Shown: piece after piece, positions 45,318-54,121 of the stretch | How positions within the stretch are numbered: position 1 is the first letter of the stretch | How the letters are laid out: each line of letters starts with the position of its first letter | Assembly: GCA_024234675.1 (NCBI GenBank) | Contig: JACKNU010000001.1 | Location: 248,001 to 312,000 of the forward strand | From: Pseudomonadales bacterium | GTDB taxonomy: Bacteria > Pseudomonadota > Gammaproteobacteria > Pseudomonadales > Halieaceae | DNA length: 64,000 nucleotides | Direction of reading: 5' to 3' | Made by a program: the position numbers and the translations under genes | The notes under the pieces: model-generated | The model's database searches: none | Told to the model about the DNA's origin: nothing | Seen by the model: the letters and a program-made list of their open reading frames with translations, nothing else

Positions 45318-47039
45318 ATGTCGTACCAGGTGTTGGCGCGTAAGTGGCGACCAAAAAGCTTCCGCGAAATGGTCGGCCAGGAGCACGTACTGCAGGCCCT
45401 GGTCAATGCCCTGGATCACGATCGCCTGCACCACGCCTACCTGTTCACCGGCACACGCGGGGTGGGCAAGACCACCATCGCCCGCATCCTGGCCAAGTGC
45501 CTCAATTGCGAAACCGGGGTGAGCTCGGAGCCCTGCGGCCAGTGCTCGTCCTGCCTGGAGATCGCCGAGGGGCGCAGCGTCGACCTGCTGGAAGTGGACG
45601 CGGCCTCGCGCACCAAGGTGGAGGACACCCGGGAGCTGTTGGAAAACGTCCAGTATGCGCCCACCCGGTCGCGTTACAAGGTGTACCTGATCGACGAGGT
45701 GCATATGCTGTCCGCCCACAGCTTCAATGCTCTGCTGAAGACCCTGGAAGAGCCGCCGCCCCACGTGAAGTTCCTGCTGGCGACCACGGACCCCCAGAAA
45801 CTGCCGGTGACCATCCTGTCCCGCTGCCTGCAGTTCAATCTCAAGAATATGCCGCCGGAGCAGATCGTCGGCCACCTGCGCAACGTGCTCGAGCAGGAGA
45901 TGGTCAGCTTCGAGGAACCGGCCCTGTACCTGCTGGGCCGGGCCGCGGCGGGCAGTATGCGCGATGCCCTCAGTCTCACCGACCAGGCCATTGCCTTCGG
46001 CTCCGGCAAGCTCTCCGAGGCCGATGTGCGCAGTATGCTGGGCAGCGTCGACCTGGGCTTCGTATACGAACTGCTGGATGCGCTGGCGGCCGGCGATGCC
46101 GCGGCCCTGCTGCAGCGGGTCGCCCACATGGCCGAGCACGCGCCGGATTTCGAGGGCAGCCTCGACGAGCTGATTTCCATGCTGCACCGGGTGGCGGTGG
46201 CCCAGGTGGTACCGGCGGCCATCGATAACAGCTGGGGTGATGCCGAGCGGATCAGCGGCCTGGCCGCGACGATCACCGCCGAGGACACCCAGCTTTTTTA
46301 CCAGATCGCCCTCAACGGCAAGCGCGATATCGCCTTTGCCGCCGATCCCCGCAGCGGATTCGAGATGATCCTGCTGCGCATGGTCGCGTTCCGGCCGGCG
46401 GCGGTCCTCGATGCAGCGGTCGACCTGCAGGAGGTGCCCCCCGCCCTGGCGGCCAGCAGCGATGTCGCCCGGGAGGTCGACCCCCAGGGAAAAAAGCCCC
46501 CTAGGGAGCCGGCTGTTCCGGCTCCCGCCCTGTTCGCAGGTCTCGCTGGCCAGACGGCGGCGGCAATACCCGCCGCAGCAGCGCCAGCTGCGCCTGAGAC
46601 CACCACACCCGGGCCGGCGCCAGTGGTCGAGGGCGGTAACAGGGCAGTGGACCTGTCTCCCCAGGGGTGGCCCGCGCTGCTGGAGCAGTTGGGCCTGCGG
46701 GGAATTGTGTATAACATAGCCAGCAACTGCGAATTGCGCAGCTGTGCGGGTGATGCGCTGCAGTTCGTGCTGGATCCCGCCAATGTGTCGCTTTACAACC
46801 CAGGCCACCTCGAACAGATCAGGAAAGCGCTGGAGCAACAGCTGGGGCGCTCCCTCTCGGTCGAAATAGAGCCCGGAGCGCTGCAGGCGGAGACGCCGGT
46901 ACAGGCGCGGCAGCGGCAGGCGCGGGAGCGGCAGCAGTCCGCTGTGGCCTCACTGGAGGCCGATCCGGTGCTGCGGGACCTGATCAAGCGCTTTGACGGC
47001 GAGCTCGATCGCGCCTCCATTGTTCCAGTCGATTCATAG
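45318..47039 (+). CDS. dnaX: DNA polymerase III subunits tau and gamma
   Basis: Clamp-loader ATPase and replisome organiser. The full-length 573-residue frame is tau: Walker A GTRGVGKTT (about 45-53), zinc cysteines CLNCETG...CGQCSSC, Walker B LIDEVHML, SRC arginine finger, then an Ala/Pro linker and the tau C-terminal domain. At codon 393 a slippery AAAAAAG with upstream GGGAGG and downstream stem-loop allows a -1 shift to a stop two codons later, giving a 395-residue gamma. It is followed by ybaB and recR in the canonical order. Confidence 0.96.
   Translation: MSYQVLARKWRPKSFREMVGQEHVLQALVNALDHDRLHHAYLFTGTRGVGKTTIARILAKCLNCETGVSSEPCGQCSSCLEIAEGRSVDLLEVDAASRTKVEDTRELLENVQYAPTRSRYKVYLIDEVHMLSAHSFNALLKTLEEPPPHVKFLLATTDPQKLPVTILSRCLQFNLKNMPPEQIVGHLRNVLEQEMVSFEEPALYLLGRAAAGSMRDALSLTDQAIAFGSGKLSEADVRSMLGSVDLGFVYELLDALAAGDAAALLQRVAHMAEHAPDFEGSLDELISMLHRVAVAQVVPAAIDNSWGDAERISGLAATITAEDTQLFYQIALNGKRDIAFAADPRSGFEMILLRMVAFRPAAVLDAAVDLQEVPPALAASSDVAREVDPQGKKPPREPAVPAPALFAGLAGQTAAAIPAAAAPAAPETTTPGPAPVVEGGNRAVDLSPQGWPALLEQLGLRGIVYNIASNCELRSCAGDALQFVLDPANVSLYNPGHLEQIRKALEQQLGRSLSVEIEPGALQAETPVQARQRQARERQQSAVASLEADPVLRDLIKRFDGELDRASIVPVDS
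46471..46526 (+). promoter_or_regulatory. Programmed -1 ribosomal frameshift signal in dnaX
   Basis: The elements appear in order: Shine-Dalgarno-like GGGAGG (46471-46476); 13-base gap; slippery A-AAA-AAG (46490-46496) in the correct register (zero frame GGA AAA AAG); 7-base spacer; a perfect 9-bp stem GGGAGCCGG (46504-46512) / CCGGCTCCC (46518-46526) with a 5-base loop. In the -1 frame the next codons are GCC CCC TAG, so gamma ends at 46504. This is the E. coli dnaX architecture. Confidence 0.85.
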
Positions 47040-47048
47040 GAAACAGCC

Positions 47049-47372
47049 ATGAAAGGAAGTATTTCAGACCTCATGCAGCAGGCCCAGAAAATGCAGGCCG
47101 ATATGCAGAAGGCCCAGGAGGAACTGGCCCGGGCCGAGGTGCAGGGTGAAGCGGGCGCCGGCCTGGTCAAGGTGGTGATGACCGGCCGTCACGACGTCAA
47201 GCGGGTGTCCATCGACGACGCCGTGTTCAGCGAGGACAAGGAAGTGTTGGAAGACCTGCTGGCGGCCGCAGTCAATGACGCCGTGCGCAAGGTCGAGGCC
47301 CACAACCGCGAAGCCATGGCCGGTCTGGCTTCCGGCCTCAACCTGCCCGCGGGCATGAAGCTGCCCTTCTGA
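47049..47372 (+). CDS. ybaB: YbaB/EbfC nucleoid-associated protein
   Basis: 107 residues of the YbaB family, DNA-binding dimers with a tweezer-like fold. LMQQAQKMQADMQKAQEELA is the N-terminal helix; KVVMTGRHDVKRVSID is the family core strand pair. It sits 9 bases after dnaX and 16 before recR, the near-universal dnaX-ybaB-recR cassette. Confidence 0.95.
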   Translation: MKGSISDLMQQAQKMQADMQKAQEELARAEVQGEAGAGLVKVVMTGRHDVKRVSIDDAVFSEDKEVLEDLLAAAVNDAVRKVEAHNREAMAGLASGLNLPAGMKLPF

Positions 47373-47388
47373 GCGGCCTTCAGTACCC

Positions 47389-47991
47389 ATGAAATTCAGT
47401 CCCTCCCTGCAAGATTTGATCGAGGCCCTGCGCTGCCTGCCCGGCGTGGGCCCCAAGTCGGCCCAGCGCATGAGCCTGCACCTGCTGGAGCGCGACCGCG
47501 AGGGTGCCACCGCGCTGGCGCTGGCCCTGCAGACCGCGGTGGAGCGCATAGACCACTGCAGCCGCTGCCGCAATTTCACCGAACTGGAGGTCTGCGAGGT
47601 GTGCGCTGATCCCCGGCGCGACAGCAGCGTGATCTGCGTGGTGGAAACACCGGCCGATGTGCTGGCCATAGAGGAGAGCGGCGGATTCCTGGGGCATTAT
47701 TTCGTGTTGATGGGGCACCTGTCGCCCATAGACGGCATCGGGCCGGAGGAACTCGGCCTGGACGTGTTCCACCAGCGCATTGTGGACGAGGAAGTCGTCG
47801 AGGTCATTCTCGCCACCAACCCCACGGTGGAGGGGGAGGCGACGGCCTATTACCTGACGGACATGCTGCAGAGCGAGGGTGTCAATGTTACCCGTATCGC
47901 CCACGGGGTACCCCTGGGCGGCGAACTGGAGTACGTGGACGGCTCCACCCTGGCGCACGCCCTCTCCGGCCGCAGGCCGGTCGCCCGATGA
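47389..47991 (+). CDS. recR: Recombination mediator RecR
   Basis: 200 residues; works with RecF/RecO to load RecA on SSB-coated gaps. Helix-hairpin-helix LRCLPGVGPKSAQRMSLHLL, zinc finger CSRCRNFTELEVCEVC, Toprim domain VICVVETPADVLAIEESG, and the Walker-B-like end GVPLGGELEYVDGSTLAHAL are all present. Confidence 0.96.
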   Translation: MKFSPSLQDLIEALRCLPGVGPKSAQRMSLHLLERDREGATALALALQTAVERIDHCSRCRNFTELEVCEVCADPRRDSSVICVVETPADVLAIEESGGFLGHYFVLMGHLSPIDGIGPEELGLDVFHQRIVDEEVVEVILATNPTVEGEATAYYLTDMLQSEGVNVTRIAHGVPLGGELEYVDGSTLAHALSGRRPVAR

Positions 47992-48004
47992 CGAGGTACG
48001 CCCG

Positions 48005-49120
48005 ATGCAGTGGCAGCTGATAGAGTCCGACGCCGCCCTGCACGGCGCCCTCGAGGCGATGGCGGGCAGTCCCGCAGTGGCGGTGGATACCGAGTTCATG
48101 CGCCGCAATACGTTTTTTCCCCAGGTCGCGCTGGTGCAGCTGTGCTTTGGTGACGAGGCCCTGCTGGTCGACCCGCTGGCCATCTCCGATACGGCACCGC
48201 TGGCGGACCTGCTGGGCAATCCTGCGATCACCAAGGTGCTGCACTCCGCCAGTGAGGACCTGGAAGTGTTCCAGCGCTGGCTGGGGGTGCTGCCCGAGCC
48301 GCTGTTCGATACCCAGCGGGCGGCGGCGCTGCTGAATGTGGGGTTTGGGCTGGGCTACAGTGCCCTGGTCAAGCTGGTCTGCGACGTGGACCTGCCCAAG
48401 GGCGAGACCCGTTCCGACTGGTTGCAGCGCCCGCTGACCGACTCCCAGTGCGAATACGCGGCCCAGGATGTCGCCTGGCTGCTGCCGGTCTGGCAGCACC
48501 TGCACGAGCGCTGCCTGGAGCAGGGCAAGGAGGACTGGGTGCTGGCGGACGGGCGCGATACCCTGGCCGTCTACCGCGCACCCGGCATGGATTACCTGAA
48601 ACGGATCAAGACCGCCTGGAAACTGGACCGGCGCCAGCTGGGCGCCCTGTTGGCGGTGTGTGAGTGGCGCGAGCAGACCGCGCGCAGCCGCGACAAGCCC
48701 CGCGGCTGGATCATAGACGACGCCGCCTGCCTGCAGCTGGCGCAGACGCGCCCCGGCACCCCGGACGAGCTCAAGGCCCGGGTGGAACTGCCGGCGTCCG
48801 CCCTGCGCCGCGATGGCGATGCCATCCTGCAGGTGCTGGCGGCCCAGCGGGAGGTGGCCGAGGCGGATCTACCCCGGCGCCTGCCGGGCCCGCTCAATGC
48901 CGGGCAACGCCAGCGCCTGAAACGCCTCAAGGCGCAGGTGGGCGATATCGCCCGGCGCCTGGGGGCGGCCCCCGAGGCCCTGTTGCAGAGCAGGGACTAC
49001 GAATTGCTGCTGCGCGAGTCCCGTGGCGAGCCCGTGGAGCAGCCGCCACACTGGCAGGGGTGGCGGCGGGAAATAGTGTTGGAGCCCCTGCGGGCCAGCC
49101 TGCAGGGAGGCGGGTCATGA
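48005..49120 (+). CDS. rnd: Ribonuclease D
   Basis: 3'-5' exoribonuclease in tRNA and small RNA maturation. 371 residues: a DEDDy exonuclease domain with D/E in VDTEFMRRN, D in HSASEDLEVF and the Tyr/Asp pair in CEYAAQDVAWLLPVW, followed by HRDC-type helical domains (LLAVCEWREQTARSRDKPRGWIIDD). The start at 48005 has GAGGT upstream; the in-frame extension to 47879 overlaps recR without RBS or similarity. It overlaps ycgL by 4 bases. Confidence 0.92.
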   Translation: MQWQLIESDAALHGALEAMAGSPAVAVDTEFMRRNTFFPQVALVQLCFGDEALLVDPLAISDTAPLADLLGNPAITKVLHSASEDLEVFQRWLGVLPEPLFDTQRAAALLNVGFGLGYSALVKLVCDVDLPKGETRSDWLQRPLTDSQCEYAAQDVAWLLPVWQHLHERCLEQGKEDWVLADGRDTLAVYRAPGMDYLKRIKTAWKLDRRQLGALLAVCEWREQTARSRDKPRGWIIDDAACLQLAQTRPGTPDELKARVELPASALRRDGDAILQVLAAQREVAEADLPRRLPGPLNAGQRQRLKRLKAQVGDIARRLGAAPEALLQSRDYELLLRESRGEPVEQPPHWQGWRREIVLEPLRASLQGGGS

Positions 49121-49386
49121 AGCGCCTGGTGCAGGTATACCGCAGTCCCCGTAAAGCCGAAATGTACCTGTACGTGGACAAAAAGCGGGCGCTGGAGGAT
49201 GTGCCCGAGAGCCTGTTGGCGACTTTCGGCGAGCCACAGCCGGTGCTGAGCATGCTGCTGGAACCCGGGCGCAAACTGGCCCGGGCGGATGCGGCGCAGG
49301 TACTGGCGCAGATCGGCGAGCAGGGTTTCTACCTGCAAATGCCGCCCAGCGTGGCGGATGTCGTGGCCGGGAAGGGCGACCGGTGA
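49117..49386 (+). CDS. ycgL: YcgL-domain protein
   Basis: 89 residues, a small conserved gammaproteobacterial family (YcgL) of known fold but unknown role: LVQVYRSPRKAEMYLYVDKK at the N-terminus, then FGEPQPVLSMLLEPGRKLA. ATG overlaps the rnd stop (ATGA), and its own stop overlaps the GTG of ycgN. The rnd-ycgL-ycgN order is conserved in pseudomonads. Confidence 0.92.
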   Translation: MKRLVQVYRSPRKAEMYLYVDKKRALEDVPESLLATFGEPQPVLSMLLEPGRKLARADAAQVLAQIGEQGFYLQMPPSVADVVAGKGDR

Positions 49387-49820
49387 CCGACTGGTGGAAC
49401 CAGAAGCCGCTCGCGGAACTGGATGCGCGGCAGTGGGAGGCGCTGTGCGACGGTTGCGCCCGCTGTTGCCTGCACAAGCTGGAAGACGAGGACGATGGGG
49501 AAGTTTTCTATACCCGGGTGCGCTGCCGCTACCTGGACGAGCAGACCTGCCGCTGCAGCGATTACCCGAACCGCTCGGTACTGGTGGAAAACTGTATCCG
49601 CCTGGACGCCTCCAGCGTCGGCTCGCTGGAGTGGCTGCCCGTCACCTGTGCCTATCGCCTGCGGGCCCAGGGCCTGCCGCTGGCGGCCTGGCACCCGCTG
49701 GTCAGCGGTGATCCCGACTCGGTACACCGGGCCGGGATATCCATACGCGGTCGCTGTATTTCCGATGAATTTGTCCATCCCGATGGCTACGATGAACACA
49801 TCGTGCACTGGGTAGAATAG
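49383..49820 (+). CDS. ycgN: YcgN-like cysteine-cluster protein (UPF0260)
   Basis: 145 residues with the YkgJ/UPF0260 cysteine motif CDGCARCCLHKLED and further cysteines in VRCRYLDEQTCRCSDYPNR, likely a metal or iron-sulfur site. FVHPDGYDEHIVHWVE is the family C-terminus. GTG start coupled to ycgL. No established biochemical function. Confidence 0.9.
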   Translation: MTDWWNQKPLAELDARQWEALCDGCARCCLHKLEDEDDGEVFYTRVRCRYLDEQTCRCSDYPNRSVLVENCIRLDASSVGSLEWLPVTCAYRLRAQGLPLAAWHPLVSGDPDSVHRAGISIRGRCISDEFVHPDGYDEHIVHWVE

Positions 49821-49829
49821 GAGGGGATT

Positions 49830-50165
49830 GTGTTAAGCGAGAGTTCTTACCTGGCGGCGCTCTATGCCTATCTCGGCGCCGGCCTGGCCATGTTGCTGTA
49901 CCTGGCATTCTGGCTGCGCAAGTACTGGCGGCCCGGCACCGTCGCGCTGCTGGTACTGCTGGCGGCGGCGCTGCTGCTCACCCCGGCCTTTCCCCGCGAG
50001 GGGGTTACCACCCTGGCCCCGGCGCTGATTGTGGCCGGTTTCCAGTTGGCCCTGGAGGGCGTGGACGGCGCCATGCATGCGCTGCGCCCCCTGGCCCTGA
50101 CCGTGACCGCGGCCGTGGTGCTGGCGCTGCTGCTGCGCCTGACCATCTTCCGCAGGGCTTCTTGA
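49830..50165 (+). CDS. Small multi-span membrane protein, unknown function
   Basis: 111 residues with four hydrophobic segments (LYAYLGAGLAMLLYLAFWL, TVALLVLLAAALLLTP, TLAPALIVAGFQLAL, ALTVTAAVVLALLLRL). GTG start with AGGAGGGG just upstream, 9 bases after ycgN, so it is probably the last gene of the rnd-ycgL-ycgN unit. No family recognised beyond a membrane protein. Confidence 0.7.
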   Translation: MLSESSYLAALYAYLGAGLAMLLYLAFWLRKYWRPGTVALLVLLAAALLLTPAFPREGVTTLAPALIVAGFQLALEGVDGAMHALRPLALTVTAAVVLALLLRLTIFRRAS

Positions 50166-50228
50166 TTAGGCTCCGGCCAGTCGGTACCCTGTTCCGCTTT
50201 ATTCCAGAACCAGAGTGATTTGCAGACT

Positions 50229-51074
50229 ATGAAATTTGAAGGAACTGAACGTTACGTTGCCACCGATGACCTGCGCATGGCGGTCAATGCCGCGGTAACC
50301 CTGGAGCGCCCTTTGCTGATCAAGGGCGAGCCCGGTACCGGCAAGACCATGCTGGCGGAGGAGGTGGCCCTGGGTCTGGGCAAGCGCCTGATACAGTGGC
50401 ACATCAAGTCCACCACCAAGGCGCAGCAGGGCCTGTACGAGTACGATGCCGTGTCGCGCCTGCGCGATTCGCAGCTGGGCGACGAGAAGGTCCACGACAT
50501 TGCCAACTATATCAAGAGAGGCAAGCTGTGGGAGGCTTTCGACTCGGAGGAACAGGTGGTGCTGCTGATCGACGAGGTGGACAAGGCCGACATCGAGTTC
50601 CCCAATGACCTGCTGGTCGAGCTGGATCGCATGGAGTTCTTCGTTTACGAGACCGGGCAGACCATCAAGGCCCGGCACAGGCCCATCATCATCATCACCA
50701 GCAATAACGAAAAGGAACTGCCGGACGCCTTCCTGCGCCGCTGTTTCTTCCACTTCATCAATTTCCCGGACCGGGACACCATGCGCGAGATCGTCGCGGT
50801 GCACTACCCGGACATCACCAAACAGCTGGTACAGGAGGCCATGGAAGTCTTTTTCGATGTGCGCTCCATTCCCGGTCTCAAGAAGAAGCCCTCCACCTCG
50901 GAATTGATTGACTGGCTCAAGCTGCTGATGGCGGACGATATTCCCGACGCCATTCTCAAGGACCGCGACCAGAGCAAGGCGATCCCGCCCCTGTACGGTG
51001 CGCTGCTGAAAAATGAACAGGATGTACACCTGCTGGAACGGCTGGCCTTCATGCACCGGCGGGAGTCCCGCTAG
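50229..51074 (+). CDS. MoxR-family AAA+ ATPase (VWA/CoxE partner)
   Basis: 281 residues. Walker A IKGEPGTGKTMLAEE (about 32-46), Walker B VVLLIDEVDKAD, sensor IIIITSNNEKELPDAFLRRC. It is of the CoxD-like subgroup that pairs with VWA (CoxE) proteins, and a VWA gene starts 3 bases after its stop. Distinct in sequence from the MoxR protein at 21 kb. The likely role is ATP-driven insertion or activation of a metalloprotein together with the VWA partner; the target is not identified here. Confidence 0.9.
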   Translation: MKFEGTERYVATDDLRMAVNAAVTLERPLLIKGEPGTGKTMLAEEVALGLGKRLIQWHIKSTTKAQQGLYEYDAVSRLRDSQLGDEKVHDIANYIKRGKLWEAFDSEEQVVLLIDEVDKADIEFPNDLLVELDRMEFFVYETGQTIKARHRPIIIITSNNEKELPDAFLRRCFFHFINFPDRDTMREIVAVHYPDITKQLVQEAMEVFFDVRSIPGLKKKPSTSELIDWLKLLMADDIPDAILKDRDQSKAIPPLYGALLKNEQDVHLLERLAFMHRRESR

Positions 51075-51077
51075 GCC

Positions 51078-52253
51078 ATGCTGATCAATTTCTTCCAGGG
51101 CCTGCGAGATGCGGGAGTGCCCGTCACCACCCGGGAGCTGCTGGATCTGCTGGAGGGCCTGAAACGCCATATCGCCTTTGGCAGCATGGACGAGTTCTAC
51201 TATTTCAGCCGCTCCTGCATGGTCAAGGACGAAAAGTATTTCGACCGTTTCGACCGCGCGTTCGGCCTGCATTTCCAGGACCTGGAGGCGCTGGACGATG
51301 TGATCGAGGCGCTGATTCCCGACGACTGGCTGCGTTCGGAGTTCATGAAGAGCCTGTCCGAGGAGGACAAGGCCAAGATCGAGTCCCTGGGCGGCCTGGA
51401 GAAGCTGATCGAGGAGTTCAAGAAGCGCCTGGAGGAGCAGAAGAAGCGCCACCAGGGCGGCAACAAGTGGATAGGCACCGGCGGCACCTCGCCCTTCGGC
51501 CAGGAGGGCTACCACCCCGAGGGCATCCGGGTCGGGCCCAACGGCCGCAACAGGCGGGCGGTCAAGGTCTGGGAGAAGCGCGACTTCAAGAACCTGGACG
51601 ACAGTGTCGAACTGGGTACCCGCAACATCAAGATCGCCATGCGCCGGCTCCGCAAGTTCGCCCGTACCGGCGCCGCCGACGAACTGGACCTGGACGATAC
51701 CATCAGCTCCACGGCCCGCAATGCCGGCCTGCTGGATATCAAGATGGTGCCGGAGCGGCACAACGCGGTGAAGGTGCTGCTGTTCTTTGACGTGGGCGGT
51801 TCCATGGATCCCCACGTGCGGGTCTGCGAGGAGCTGTTCTCCGCCGCCCGCTCCGAGTTCAAGCACATGGAGTACTACTACTTCCACAATTTCCTCTACG
51901 AGAGCGTGTGGAAGAACAACTTTCGCCGCCACAACGAGCGCACCCCGTTGCTGGACGTGCTGCACAAGTACAGCCATGACTACAAGGTGATATTCGTGGG
52001 AGATGCAGCCATGTCGCCCTACGAGATCATGCAGCCCGGCGGTTCGGTGGAACACTGGAACGAGGAATCGGGCGAGCTGTGGATGCGGCGCCTGCAGGAA
52101 GTCTACGACAAGGTCATCTGGATCAACCCGCTGCCGGAGGAGGAGTGGCAGTACACCCAGTCCGTGGCGATCACCCACAAGCTCATGGAGGGCCATATGT
52201 ACCCCCTGACGCTCAAGGGGCTGGAAGAGGGTATGGCCTACCTGTCCAAGTGA
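51078..52253 (+). CDS. VWA-domain protein, CoxE-like
   Basis: 391 residues. A helical N-terminal half with a charged Lys/Glu stretch (about 95-130) and a Gly-rich segment (GTGGTSPFGQEGYHPEG) precedes a C-terminal von Willebrand factor A domain with MIDAS-like DVGGSMDPH (about 237-245; the middle Ser of DxSxS is Gly, as I recall for CoxE-type proteins). Acts with the preceding MoxR ATPase. Its last 16 bases overlap the 3' end of the opposite-strand methyltransferase gene. Confidence 0.88.
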   Translation: MLINFFQGLRDAGVPVTTRELLDLLEGLKRHIAFGSMDEFYYFSRSCMVKDEKYFDRFDRAFGLHFQDLEALDDVIEALIPDDWLRSEFMKSLSEEDKAKIESLGGLEKLIEEFKKRLEEQKKRHQGGNKWIGTGGTSPFGQEGYHPEGIRVGPNGRNRRAVKVWEKRDFKNLDDSVELGTRNIKIAMRRLRKFARTGAADELDLDDTISSTARNAGLLDIKMVPERHNAVKVLLFFDVGGSMDPHVRVCEELFSAARSEFKHMEYYYFHNFLYESVWKNNFRRHNERTPLLDVLHKYSHDYKVIFVGDAAMSPYEIMQPGGSVEHWNEESGELWMRRLQEVYDKVIWINPLPEEEWQYTQSVAITHKLMEGHMYPLTLKGLEEGMAYLSK

Positions 52254-53032
52254 TTCCTGCCCAGGTCGCCCGCATAGGCGATCAGGGAGGCGGTCACCGC
52301 CACGTTCAGGGATTCCACGCCGTTGGCCATGGGAATACTCAGGCTGGTGCCCGCCAGTTGGCGTACCGCGGGGCTTACGCCCTCGGTTTCATTGCCCAGC
52401 ACGAATACACAGTTGCCCGCCGGCCGGTAGTCGAAGACCGACGCCTCGCCATCGGCCGCCAGGATGCAGATCGCGGTACCGGCGTCGCCACAGGCCCGCA
52501 ATGCCGCCGGCAGCTCAGGGCAGATCACCACCGGCGCCCGGTACAGGGTGCCGGCGCTGGCCTTGACCACCAGCGGCCCCAGGGCCGCGTTGCCGCGGGC
52601 CGACCACAGGATGGCGTCGATGCCGCCGGCGCAGGCCGAACGCACGATCATACCCAGGTTCGCGGGGTTGCTGATACCGTCCAGCGCCAGCAGGCGCAGG
52701 GAGCGCTCCCGGGCCAGCCGGGGCAGGAAGTCCTCTAGGGTCTGGAACGCGGGGCAGGCGATATCCACCGCCACGCCCTGGTCCTGTTTGCCGTTTTTGG
52801 AGATGCGCGCCAGGGCGGCGCGACTGTGTCGCTGCACCGGCACGCCGCGCCCCTCTGCAAGTTGTTGCAACTCGGCGATAATGCCGCCTTCGCGGTTGTT
52901 GTCCGCCAGGTGCAGGGCGTGGCACTGCAGGGCGGGGTCGCGCAGCGCCTCCAGCGCCGGTTTGCGGCCGTACACCGTCAGCATCTTGCTGAAGCGGGCC
53001 TTGCGGGCCCGGTACTGGGGGCTGTCCTCCAT
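52238..53032 (-). CDS. TrmH/SpoU-family RNA 2'-O-methyltransferase
   Basis: 264 residues from MEDSPQYRARK. The three SpoU motifs are visible: NPANLGMIVRSACAGGID (motif 1), FVLGNETEGVSP (motif 2), IPMANGVESLNVAVTASLIAY (motif 3, trefoil knot). An N-terminal substrate-binding domain (YGRKPALEALRDPAL) resembles that of RlmB-like enzymes, but the target nucleotide cannot be assigned. In-frame codons upstream to 53179 overlap the iclR gene and are not used. It follows iclR by 20 bases on the same strand. Confidence 0.88.
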   Translation of the reverse strand: MEDSPQYRARKARFSKMLTVYGRKPALEALRDPALQCHALHLADNNREGGIIAELQQLAEGRGVPVQRHSRAALARISKNGKQDQGVAVDIACPAFQTLEDFLPRLARERSLRLLALDGISNPANLGMIVRSACAGGIDAILWSARGNAALGPLVVKASAGTLYRAPVVICPELPAALRACGDAGTAICILAADGEASVFDYRPAGNCVFVLGNETEGVSPAVRQLAGTSLSIPMANGVESLNVAVTASLIAYAGDLGRNHLDR

Positions 53033-53052
53033 GGGGGCGTGGCCGCTCGCGT

Positions 53053-53958
53053 TCAGGCGACCGACTCCCGGCCCGTGGCCAGTCGGGTCACCCGGTCGGC
53101 GGACTGTTGCATGCGCGCCGCGATCTCCTCGATCTGCGCGCCGCTGATGGGCTTGTGGATGGAGCCGGCGACAAAGCACATGACCGGGATCTCCTTGAGT
53201 ACGAACACCGGTACCGAGATGGTGCTCACCTCGTAGCGTCCCTTGGGATCGACCCGGTCCAGGTGGTAGAACTCGTCACACAGGTCGTACTGGAACTGGT
53301 TGGCCGCCGCCTCCAGGGCGTCCAGGCTCCAGGCGTTGTGGATGCGATTCAGTTCGGCGGTCAGCTTTTCCTCGGCGCGGGTTTTCAGGGTGATCTCGTA
53401 GCCCCGGGCGCGAATGCCGATAGCCGCCACCCGCAGCTTCTGGTCGAGCTTCTCGTCGTAACCGCCGCGGGCCTCATGGGCGCGACTGAGCCAGGCTTCC
53501 AGCTCACGGGCCGGGGAGAACGAGGCGAAACAGGCGGCCACCGGTGCCGTGTTGGGCAGGCGCAGCCCCAGCTGAAAGGAGTCGAGCAGGGGAGTGGCGT
53601 TGCCGTACATGGCCAGCAATACCTGGTGTAACTTGGAGCGCCCGGTGACCGCGAAGCCCACCGCCAGCTCGTTTTGCAGGGCCTCCAACTCGGGGCGCGC
53701 ATATTCCAGCACCGGAAACTGGGCGAAGGCGGCGTTGCCCGCGGCGATGATGGACGGGCCCAGCCGGTAGGCCTTGGTCTTGGGGTGTTGCACCAGGAAC
53801 CCGTAGTTCGCCATGGTGGTGAGGATGGCGTGGCAGGTGGCCTTGTTGAGGTTCAGGCGCCGGGTCATTTCGGTGAGCCCGAAGGCCTGGGTAGGGTTGG
53901 CCATGAGCAGGTCCAGGATGGCCAGTGCCCGGGCGGTAGGTTGGGAGAAAAGTGCCAC
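53053..53958 (-). CDS. IclR-family transcriptional regulator
   Basis: 301 residues. N-terminal winged helix (RALAILDLLMANP...LTEMTRRLNLNKATCHAILTTM), then the IclR effector domain. GTG start with GGAG 8 bases upstream. An AT-rich near-palindrome upstream (54021-54034) is a candidate operator. Effector and targets are unknown; the downstream TrmH gene is probably not a metabolic target. Confidence 0.88.
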   Translation of the reverse strand: MALFSQPTARALAILDLLMANPTQAFGLTEMTRRLNLNKATCHAILTTMANYGFLVQHPKTKAYRLGPSIIAAGNAAFAQFPVLEYARPELEALQNELAVGFAVTGRSKLHQVLLAMYGNATPLLDSFQLGLRLPNTAPVAACFASFSPARELEAWLSRAHEARGGYDEKLDQKLRVAAIGIRARGYEITLKTRAEEKLTAELNRIHNAWSLDALEAAANQFQYDLCDEFYHLDRVDPKGRYEVSTISVPVFVLKEIPVMCFVAGSIHKPISGAQIEEIAARMQQSADRVTRLATGRESVA

Positions 53959-54020
53959 TGTATGACTCCGGTAACGCTGTGGGCGGGTGGGGCAGGCTGG
54001 GCCGCGTCACCCGATACGAG

Positions 54021-54034
54021 TATAATTTATTGTA
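54021..54034. promoter_or_regulatory. AT-rich near-palindrome between iclR and the glutaredoxin-like gene
   Basis: TATAAT-TT-ATTGTA is a 14-bp inverted repeat with one mismatch, the size and composition of IclR-type operators. It also contains a perfect TATAAT on the plus strand and TACAAT on the minus strand, so it may overlap divergent promoters. Confidence 0.4.
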
Positions 54035-54121
54035 CCTGGCGCTATGGTAACGCCAGCGATCAGGTCAGTTCAAGCCAGCGCCAGTCGCGCTGTGGTTTTT
54101 ATTTCGGAGGTGCCCCCCACC

